Shown: one piece after another, positions 56,135 to 64,000 of the stretch
How the letters are laid out: each line of letters starts with the position of its first letter
Position numbering within the stretch: the first letter of the stretch is position 1
Origin: Dactylonectria macrodidyma
Lineage: Eukaryota > Ascomycota > Sordariomycetes > Hypocreales > Nectriaceae
Direction of reading: 5' to 3'
DNA: 64,000 bases
Assembly: GCA_020744425.1 (NCBI GenBank)
Contig: JAGMUV010000009.1
Coordinates: forward strand, 248,001 to 312,000
Program-made: the position numbers and the translations under genes
The notes under the pieces: generated by a model
The model's input: only the letters and a program-made list of their open reading frames with translations
What the model was told of the DNA's origin: nothing
The model's database searches: none

Positions 56135-58107
56135 ATGGTCGTCCCGGGGAAGATGGTCGACGAAACTAGACCCGCAGGGGTCGAGGAAGAGCCTAGCAAC
56201 TCACCGACACCATTGCAAACGGATAGATGTTTATCATCCTTGCAAGAAAAATCACAGTCAAGCAATAAGAATGCTGGCAAGCCATCTCACGTCAATTCCG
56301 CCAGCCAGGTTCTTGAAAGTCATCACCAACCACCAGAACACCATGAGGACAGTTTTGGGCTTCATACCGATTGTGGCACCACTTCATCTGAAGATCAAAT
56401 ATACGTCGTCAAATTCGAGGGCGATCATGACCCTATGTGTCCACGAAGCATGTCAAAAATACGGAAATGGATCATCATCAATATTGTGTGCATGGCAACC
56501 TTGTGCGTGTAAGTCAAAACTCGTACCTTCGGGGCTCCACCTATATCAATCTGGTCCAACCAAACACAGCTGGCGCTCGACTTATTGATCACCTTTACTT
56601 GAAAGGTGAGAGTTATTCACAATTGCTGATTTGGTGTCAAAGGACTTGCGCAAGCTCCATTTACACAACTACTTACACACATATGATTGCGGAGTTCAGC
56701 ACAACACCCTTCATCACTACCATTGGACTGTCCATTTTCGTCCTAGGGATAGCTCTGGGACCATTGTTGACTAGCCCCTTGAGCGAGTGGTATGGACGAA
56801 GACCTGTATACCTAGTATCGTGGTCTTTCTTCATCATCTGGACCATCACAGCAGCCGTGTCAAAGAATATTCAGACAATGATTGTTGGGCGATTTCTCGC
56901 TGGATTCACAGGTGGTACCTTCTTATCAGTCTCCGGAGGGTCCGTGTGGGACGTTTTCCCACGTCACGAGATTCAGATCCCGATGATTCTGGTTTCAACT
57001 GCCCCCTTTCTTGGACCGTGCCTCGGCCCTTTAATCGGTGGATTCATCACCTCCCATATTGACTGGAGATGGAATCACTACTTTATCATTATCTGGTCCG
57101 TTACCCTCCTGCTTTCAATAATCTTCTTCGCACCAGAGACATATCACCCAATCAAGCTTGAGGAAAAAGCCGAAATACTTCGTAAACAAACGGGGGACTG
57201 CCGTTACAAGGCTCTAATAAAGAGAAGTTGTACCTCAAGATGTCGAGCACTGGCTTTCTCACTCCTGCGACCATTGCAACTCATCATTCTTGAACCAATG
57301 TGTCTTGCACTCGACATTTACTCGGCCGTCTTGTTGGGCTTGCTCTATTTATTCTTCCGAACCTTCAACCTTCTTTTCACAACGACATACGGTATGGAAT
57401 TGTGGCAGGTCGGTCTTAGTTTCCTGGGTATCATATCTGGAATGATCTTAGCTGCAAGCAGCATCCCGCTCTGGCAGCGGATCAAAGACCGTCTCCTCGC
57501 AGGACGGGGAAAAGAAACCGACGAGAGTGAGCCGGAGTATCGATTAATCCCGGCAATACCAGGCGGTGTCTTAATTCCGGTTGGCCTATTCTGGTTCGGT
57601 TGGAGCATGGATTCAAATATCCATTGGATTGTGCCCATCATCGGATCGGCGATATTTGGGTGTGGGTGAGTAGGTCTTGTGGCTATTCTTTACTATCGCA
57701 AACTAACTTCTCTGGATGGATCAGAACCGTACTGGTTTTTACTGGCATATTTACATTTCTTGTGAGCTACACCCCCTGATCGTTGATAAGTCCAGTATCT
57801 AATCTCGATAAAGGTTGATGCTTACCCACAATATGCTGCATCAGCGCTGGCTGGGAATGGATTTGTGAGAGCGTCTTTCGGAGGTATGTGTGCGAAGTAA
57901 CAGATGTATGTTTTTAACTGAGTTCTAATCACCTGCACGGCAGCCGCATTTCCATTATTCGCAATCCAAATGTATGACGCACTCGGCTACCATTGGGCAA
58001 CCAGTCTTCTTGCATTTATCACAGTCATACTGATGCCGCTTCCATGGGTGTTCTTTAAGTATGGTGAAGCAATCCGAGGGAGAAGCAAATTTGCTCTCAG
58101 GCCTTGA
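56135..58107 (+). CDS. MFS DHA1-type transporter (benomyl/fluconazole-resistance-like)
   Basis: Five exons (56135-56508, 56643-57665, 57725-57761, 57814-57883, 57944-58107) give 555 residues, including one exon of only 37 bp. Joins read TLCV-TCASSIY, FGCG-TVLVFTG, TFL-VDAYPQY and SFG-AAFPLF. A long hydrophilic N-terminus (about 110 residues) precedes 12 membrane helices. Markers are LSEWYGRRP (loop 2-3), GRFLAGFTGG (helix 4), PFLGPCLGPLIGGF (helix 5) and VDAYPQYAASALAGN near helix 11, typical of fungal DHA1 exporters. Position beside the DHA2 gene suggests a two-pump export or resistance module. Met at 56153 is an alternative start. Confidence 0.86.
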
Positions 58108-58707
58108 AAGTTATCATGTTGGTGACGGATGCCTTTTGTCGCGACCTAGGCCGCTTGCTGTAATCGGTGCATTGGATGATAAACGCGCGCTACGAGATAC
58201 GAAAGGTTCCGCAGTGCAAATAGAAAAAGTTTCAGTTTGAGGATGCCTCCAAGGATAACTTGATACGTTCTCCTACTCCTGTCTTGCATTAACAATCCCA
58301 GCATCCGTTCAGGCGATTCCCGATGCGTCATAATATGCAAGGGCAAACGGTTACAGATTGGGGATTGCTCCAACCAGTTTGGGATTGCTGCGAACAAGAG
58401 ATACAAACAAATGAACTTACTGTACAGCTTAATGGTTAATAAATAAATGCGACTGTCAACTTCAATCAGTGTAAGAAAAGTTCTCAATTATGTCACCTAT
58501 GATATAGAGATGAATTATCCTCCCCCACTGTGTGTTGATCATCATCCTGGCGTTGATTTGTGGATGGCATAGCCTTATAATAATATTAAGACTAACTAAT
58601 AGTATCAAAAGGTAATAGATTTGCCTTAATAATATAATAAAGTAAGCTATAAGTAGTATTTTAACTGAAAGCAGATAAGCAAGTAATATAAGATATAGAA
58701 AGGCTCT
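58108..58707. other. Intergenic, A+T-rich from about 58560
   Basis: No gene recognised. The stretch 58560-58700 is strongly A+T-rich and leads into a transposon-like relic. Confidence 0.5.
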
Positions 58708-58896
58708 AGAGACTGGACTAAAGAGGAGATGATAGCATATCTGGATTGGAGTAAGGCAGAAGAGGATCGGGCTAAGGCTTAGATAGCGGCTGAGATGGAA
58801 GGCAACCCTTTTTCTAATAGAAGAAGTATGCGTGAGATCTGGGAGGCGGCTACGGCGGATTGTGAGGCATAGGAGGCTTTCTATTCAGGTAGGTAG
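58708..58896 (+). pseudogene. Relic of a repeated fungal element ORF with TAG stops
   Basis: A single frame reads RDWTKEEMIAYLDWSKAEED, then RSMREIWEAATADCEA, a pattern I associate with short proteins encoded beside fungal transposable elements. It is broken by TAG at 58780-58782 and 58870-58872 and ends at TAG 58894-58896. The flank is A+T-rich. Family assignment is from memory and uncertain. Confidence 0.4.
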
Positions 58897-59690
58897 GTAA
58901 CTAGGAATTTATTACGGATTTGAACGCTGCGTGCGGCAGCCCCTGATAACTGCAGTTACGTGTGTGGAAGGGGGTGCGCAAATGTCAGTCAACAGGGCGC
59001 GCAAAATTAAATGCGCGCCGGGGCGCCTCTGTGTTGTGCGCCAGGGATGTGGTGATGCGGGTTGGTTGTTGCAGTTGCGTCATTGCGCTGAGGGGAGCAT
59101 ACGCCGTTGTATGTAAGAGAGCTATTTGATTAAACTTAGGTATATAATTTTACTAGTGCGCACACCTATTTTATAGGTACTATTCTTAACTCGTTGAGTC
59201 GCCGACTTTTTGGCTAGTCACCGACCCCCCGTATGGGACGAACGGGGGTTGAGCTGAAGTGAAATGACAATGACGAGACCCCCCTAGTAGTGTCCCTCTT
59301 GGCGGACTCCTAGCAAGGTGATACAAGATATTCCAAAGTCTGCTACGATTGCTCCTCAAACATATCTCGTCTCACTTGTGTAGTCTCGTCTTCTTACATG
59401 TATCATTATTCGCTGTTGCTTACGTCTGTTCAAGCTGTTTGCTCTGTCGGGTCATCAATCACCCCTCCTCCGCCGCGGGGCTGACTGGACACCTCTACGC
59501 GGTCCTCCTCATGCGGACTTTATTGCGGAGTAGTGTTTACCTTGCGGAGTTTATGGTTGCGAATGGTCCTACTCTGGTCTTAAATATACAGTCCGTCGTC
59601 TAGTTTCTCGTCCATTTGGATTATAGAAGACACCATACTCTAAGCTTATTGTTTAGAACCTGGCAGATTTGTAGCTCAGCTGTTGAAATC
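58897..59690. other. Intergenic; hairpin at 59226-59248
   Basis: No convincing gene. CCCCCGT at 59226-59232 and ACGGGGG at 59242-59248 form a perfect 7-bp hairpin. It could be a transposon remnant. Confidence 0.4.
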
Positions 59691-60481
59691 ATGGCAGGCT
59701 CGAATATTCTCGTCTTTGGTGGCACAGGCCCTGCAGGCATCTGTTTGCTCCGCGAACTCCTCTTTCGCGGGCATGGCGTGATTGTTTTCGCAAGGAATCC
59801 CTCCAAGGTTCCAGGAGACCTCAGACCCAACCCCCTTCTAGAGGCAGGTCCTGGCGTTCACAACAATACCCTCGACGCAAGGTCTAGAGATTTCAGACTA
59901 ACACATCTCAGGTGGTCAAGGGCGAGCTCACGGATCGCGACGCACTCTCAACCGCGATATCCCAGAGCTCGACCATACTGTCCCTCCTTGGCCCCAACAC
60001 ACTCTGGTACATCGACACGACCATCTACACCAACTTCTACAAGTCGGTCTTTAACTTGATGCGCCAGCATGGCGTTCGACGCATCTTCGCCATGAGCACC
60101 CTTTCGGTGTGGCAGCCCGAAGACACCTTTGCCCTGACAAGGTGGCTGCTAGTGACGCTGGTCTTCTTCGTCGCCCACTTCGGATGGCGCACCGCCCGAG
60201 CCATGGCCCGCGTGTTCGAGGAAAGCGCTGAAGGGCTCGATTGGACCGTATTCCGCATCGCAGGAATACCTGGCGCCAGCGATGAGAAGACCTGGAAGGA
60301 GGATAGGGAAGATGGTGACTCTTTTGAGGGGTGGATCGGACAGACTGGATGGTCTACTCACCAGAAGAGGGCGGCGCTCGCGAGGTGGCTGGTTGATGCT
60401 GCGGAGGATGGTAAGACTAGGTGGATTGGGAAGATGCCAGCCGTGAGCCGTTTTGCTAAGAGCGGGCGGAAAACCGCCTGA
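59691..60481 (+). CDS. NAD(P)-binding NmrA/SDR-like protein
   Basis: Two exons (59691-59843, 59912-60481) give 240 residues. The N-terminus carries the dinucleotide motif NILVFGGTGPAGICLLRELL. The exon junction reads NPLLE-VVKGELTD, which requires a GC donor (GAG|GCAGGT) with a CAG acceptor; no GT donor keeps the frame. The body (TILSLLGPNTL, RIFAMSTLSVW, WTVFRIAGIPG) matches the atypical short-chain dehydrogenase / NAD(P)H-binding family (PF13460-like). A hydrophobic segment (LLVTLVFFVAHFG) might anchor it. Such proteins are reductases or redox sensors; the substrate is unknown. Confidence 0.82.
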
Positions 60482-60551
60482 GGGCACGATCAGATGACGC
60501 GCTATTAAGTCTCTTGCAACAAATTTTCTGCTTCTCCCGCGTTGTCGGGTA

Positions 60552-62342
60552 TTATGCTGCCGAGCAGTGACGAACCCCAGGGTCACTAGATAGAGCTGTT
60601 GTAACGGTCGGGTTTACACTAGGGACCATATTCTCAAAGCGCCCTGGTAACTTTGACGGCCTTGCACCAGTGACCTGCCCACCCTGAAACTCCATCTTAG
60701 CCGCCCACATGCTCGCTACTTGCGTTGGATCAAAAGCTGGCTTCTCCCTCTTTCCCACTCCCCTCCAAAGCTCCGGCATGTCCTTCCAGCTTTCCTCCCT
60801 GCTGGCTGCCCGCGGTGTCCACGCCATACCTGACATAACCGCCACGCCCGAAAAGTTGGGTGTCAGCTCACCACCAAAGACATACTGCTTGCCATCCTCG
60901 ACAACATTGAAGGACTCGATCTTATCGTCAGACATCTCAGGCTCAGGCGGCGCAATCGATAGGCGCATCACCAGTGGAATCGTCGAGTCCTTGTCGTTCA
61001 GAAGCGAGGAGACATTGTTCCCTCTAGAAGTAGGGTGGGTATGGTCGCTCATCTCGTCGTACTGTCCCCTGATGGAGACCGATGACGGCTTCACAATGGG
61101 CTTGATTCGCCATTCCTGGTCTTTCCAACCACCCATTGCGCGGACAGCCTGCTCACCGTGATGGCGCTGGAACGGTGGCGGAGTCGTTTGGGATACTAAT
61201 ACGGTGACATCTGACGCTCCTGTCGGTGAAAAATTCCATCGTCCGACTTTTGCTTCCGTTCGGGATGGTCTCTTTGAGCCTTCCTTTATTAATCGCAAAT
61301 TGAAACGTGGCTTGGAAGGAGAATGCGCCGCCCCGTACCAACCATGTATCGTCTTCTTTCTTGTCGTCTTCCGTTGACCCTCCGCTCTTTCCGGGTTTGG
61401 GCTCGAGTCCGACTTACAGGTGAACAGGCATGCTGGCGGCAGCTTTGAGTTCTGATCGGCACCTTTGCGTTCCCCTGAAGGAGGAGCTGCTCGCAGAAAG
61501 TGGGAAGCCCCAGCGGTGCTGGCTGTCTTGAGAACCATCTCCCAGAACTCGTCAATCGAGATCTTGTCGGGCCGCGAGGGGCTGGCTCCGAACTTGACGT
61601 CAAAGCAAAAGACCTAGAAGTCGACGTCCGCCACGCCTCCAAACGGCGGGCCCGAGACCTGCAACGAAGCGCTCACCTCGGCACTGATGCGGATTGTAAC
61701 AATCCACAGGTCCATGGTGAATCGAACCCCAATGGCTATCCGACTCTGCAGCTGGAAGAAAAAGGGCTCCATGTTGATCAGAAAGTCCAAAAAGGCGTCA
61801 AAGTAGGCATACAAGTTCCCGAGGCTGAGGGCGGCTCGCAACCTGCCGCCGCCCATGCAGACCTTGGGCGTGATGGCAAAGTATGCCTCGCCGATGATGC
61901 TGAGGCTTTCATCCAGTGACCAGTTGATCCCCAGCCGCGGCGGTCGTGGGTAATGAGCGGGCGCAATGAAGGCCTGGTGATATCCCCCAAGAGATAGGAC
62001 CCAGTCTCCCGCTGCAATGTTCTTGGACGTGTCCGCCTTGAACCACGAGTAGAAGGCGATACCACCCGTCAGATGGCATGCCTCATCCAGCGCGAAATAC
62101 CGCTGCGACAGCTGAGCTTCGAGCTTGAAGACGCCCGCCTGGATGTCCAGCGATACCACGATGCTCAGCTCTACGTGGGCAAACTTGACTGGTGATAGCG
62201 GCGACGGAGCGTCCAGCGTCGCGATCCCGTAGATGCCGAGCGTGAGGTTATCACCGCCAAACTGCACCACAAGAACCGCGTCTACCGAGAGCATCTGGAA
62301 TGCTGGGCAGCGCACACCTGCAGCTGCCCAGTACAGGCCCAC
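60552..62342 (-). pseudogene. DUF6603 protein fragment, 5' truncated and broken
   Basis: The frame from 62342 encodes beta-rich sequence with repeated Leu/Gly/Phe patterns (LTLGIYGIATLDAPSP, SLGGYHQAF, INWSLDESLSIIGEAYFAITP) characteristic of DUF6603 proteins. TAG at 61614-61616 interrupts DVDF-VFCFDVKFG, where Trp is expected (TGG to TAG). The frame continues to 60552 but changes in the middle: TWLVRGGAFSFQATFQFAI is in another frame (about 61360-61250). A 50-bp intron (about 61360-61409, GTAAGT donor) may explain the first shift, but the return near 61250 has no splice sites and looks like an indel. The N-terminal half normal for these large proteins is missing, and no start is evident. Function of the family is unknown. 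Confidence 0.65.
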
Positions 62343-62501
62343 TCAAGAAATCCAAGTTAATGTTACAGTGGCCTTCTACAGGTTTAATATTATAGACATC
62401 AATCTATAGGCACTCTGCTAAGTAAGCTATCAATTCAATCCACAAAGTCGGATATTGACGTGGATGGATTGATTTCCTACCCTGACAAAGTACCACAGAG
62501 T

Positions 62502-63653
62502 TTACCTATCTGCTGTTTGCATTCCTTCTTTGTCCATAACAATCACGGCTCGGAACCGTGCCTTTGATGAAAGCATATGCTCAAAAGCACTTTGGGCTTG
62601 GTCGAGAGAATATCTCTCAACCATACAACGAATGCCGTGAGTTTGTGCAAAATCAATGGCGTCTTCGCAATCAGTTGCATGCCCGCTTGGCCAGCCATGG
62701 ACTGACGCACCGTAACGGCTCAAGATCGAAGTGCTGATTTCAACGTTGCCCACACCGCTCAGGATGAGAAGCTTGCCTCTGAGCCCAAGCCCAGGGACTA
62801 GTGAGCTAACAGCCTTCGGATTTGGCGCCGTGGCGATGATGATGGTAGCTCCGCCCATGTTCTGAAGCTTTTTAGAGGCGTCTTCCTCAGCAGAATCAAC
62901 ATAGGCCTTTGCGCCTAGTTTCATGGCGAGATCCCGCTTCGAGCCACCTGAGCTAATAGCAACAACTTTATATCCCATGTGATTGGCGTACTGAACTGCC
63001 AAATGGCCAAGACCGCCGAGCCCCTGGACAGCGACGAGACCTCCTGTCTCAACATTGAGCTTACGAATGCCATTGAATACGGTAACGCCAGCGCAAAGGA
63101 GAGGAGCAGCCTCAGCTGGATCGAGGCCTGCCGGGATGCGAACAGTAGCTTCCTCGCGGAGAAGGACGTACTCAGCGTACCCTCCATCTACAGAACCTCC
63201 GTTGATGACGCCTTTCTTGCACATTTGGAAGTATCCATGCTCGCAAGCTTGGCAAACGCCGTCGTGTCCTGCGAGAGTGTCAGCATAGGCTCTCATGGAT
63301 ACTTCACCGGATGCAACTCACCGCCATGCCAACCAGCCCCAACTTGCTGGCCAACCTTAACCCTGCTGACATCTATGCCAATCTCAACAACTTCACCAAT
63401 CAATTCATGGCCCGGCACACGAGGGAGCGGCCCGAGGTACTGGGCCTGTACAGCCCAGTCGGAACGACAAACGCCACATGCCTTGGGACTTGTCAGTCTA
63501 CGCTGAGGGGGGGGCAAGTTGCATTTGACTCACCAATACTTTGACAAGAACCTCGCCAGGTCCAGGGTGTTTGATGTTCAAATCGCGCAAGTGCAGGGCA
63601 GCACCTGGAGCCTCAAGGACGGCTGCTCTGTACGTCGTTGGTATCGAAGCCAT
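62502..63653 (-). CDS. Zinc-dependent alcohol dehydrogenase
   Basis: Three exons (63653-63534, 63481-63322, 63268-62502; introns 52 and 53 bp) give 348 residues. The joins read VLVKVL-ACGVCRSDW and GWHG-GHDGVCQACE. Catalytic zinc ligands are Cys in CGVCRSD and His in GHELIGEV; structural zinc cysteines lie in CQACEHGYFQMC (a four-Cys set with the preceding GVC). The NAD-binding motif is GLGGLGHLAVQYA. The size and motifs match fungal Adh1-like medium-chain enzymes that interconvert primary alcohols and aldehydes with NAD(H). Cytosolic; no presequence. Start is supported by conservation of the first strand (TYRAAVLEAPG). Confidence 0.9.
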
Positions 63654-64000
63654 GGCTGGCGAGTAGCCTAAATTTAAGAAGAGTAGTGCTATTCGGGCTG
63701 TATGATATTGCTATCCGGGCTGTATCGATCACATGACCACGTAATTTTCAACCGCATTCGGCAAATGCTCCCCGCCACACCAAAATTACAGTGTAAGTCA
63801 AAGAACGTGAATAACATCAGGCCAATTCAATCAAGGTCAACACATCACAACAGCCCGCGAGCCCGGCTACAACCAAATCGTTCAAAAAACGCATTTCCGG
63901 TGTTTCTTCTGAAAAATAGTATTTCTATCGGTCCGAATAATATTCCGGCTGCGTAGCAGGAATGATAATGACATCTTCAACGGCTGACGACGCTGATGAC
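63654..64000. other. Window edge, no gene recognised
   Basis: Probably the promoter of the alcohol dehydrogenase. A short plus-strand frame (63702-63956) is not convincing. Confidence 0.45.

Noticed and set aside
60709..61161. 150-codon plus-strand frame opposite DUF6603
   Set aside because: Shadow of the minus-strand fragment; composition mirrors the antisense codons.
1..64000. CRISPR arrays, operons with Shine-Dalgarno sites, bacterial elements
   Set aside because: The genes are spliced and fungal throughout; repeats found are tandem or LTR-type without regular spacers.

Overview
This is nuclear DNA of a filamentous ascomycete (Pezizomycotina; a plant-associated Sordariomycete is likely but not proven by any marker here). 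The evidence is short introns (about 46-110 bp, GTRAGT...YAG), Zn2Cys6 regulators, a NACHT-WD40 incompatibility-type gene, a Helitron with a fungal helicase, and plant-cell-wall enzymes. I resolved intron boundaries by hand wherever a frame break separated two halves of one recognisable protein.

Layout. (1) 1.7-11.1 kb, decayed mobile and immune-type DNA: a Helitron Rep/helicase reading frame broken by six in-frame TAG codons, then a 5'-truncated NACHT-WD40 gene broken by one more TAG. (2) 12.6-28.1 kb, plant polysaccharide block: GH93-like exo-arabinanase pseudogene, intracellular GH3, Zn2Cys6 regulator, sugar transporter, GH62 arabinofuranosidase, and an AA9 lytic polysaccharide monooxygenase interrupted by a tiny LTR element (TRIM). 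Five CGG-N5-CGG sites lie in the two divergent promoter regions of this block and suggest a local regulon. (3) 28.5-34.4 kb: a class III PLP aminotransferase diverging from an ethanolamine kinase, followed by an MFS transporter. (4) 36-58 kb, a dense group resembling a secondary-metabolite cluster without a PKS, NRPS or terpene synthase: GMC oxidoreductase, secreted EthD protein, FAD monooxygenase, scytalone-dehydratase-like protein, MFS, cutinase-regulator-like Zn2Cys6 factor, ACC-synthase-like PLP enzyme and two further MFS pumps. A 19-bp motif recurs four times between these genes. (5) 58.7-63.7 kb: a transposon relic, an NAD(P)-binding protein with a GC-AG intron, a broken DUF6603 fragment and a zinc alcohol dehydrogenase.

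How the genes may work together. Block 2 would release arabinose and related sugars outside the cell (GH93, GH62, AA9), import them through the MFS carrier and finish hydrolysis inside (GH3), under the adjacent regulator. Two of its secreted enzymes are inactivated, so the capacity appears to be eroding. Block 4 has oxidation, dehydration, PLP chemistry, regulation and export, but no classical backbone enzyme.

The most distinctive observations are the CGG-N5-CGG regulon, the 425-bp TRIM with identical 90-bp LTRs and a perfect target-site duplication, the four-copy motif, and the near-exclusive use of TAG among inactivating stops.
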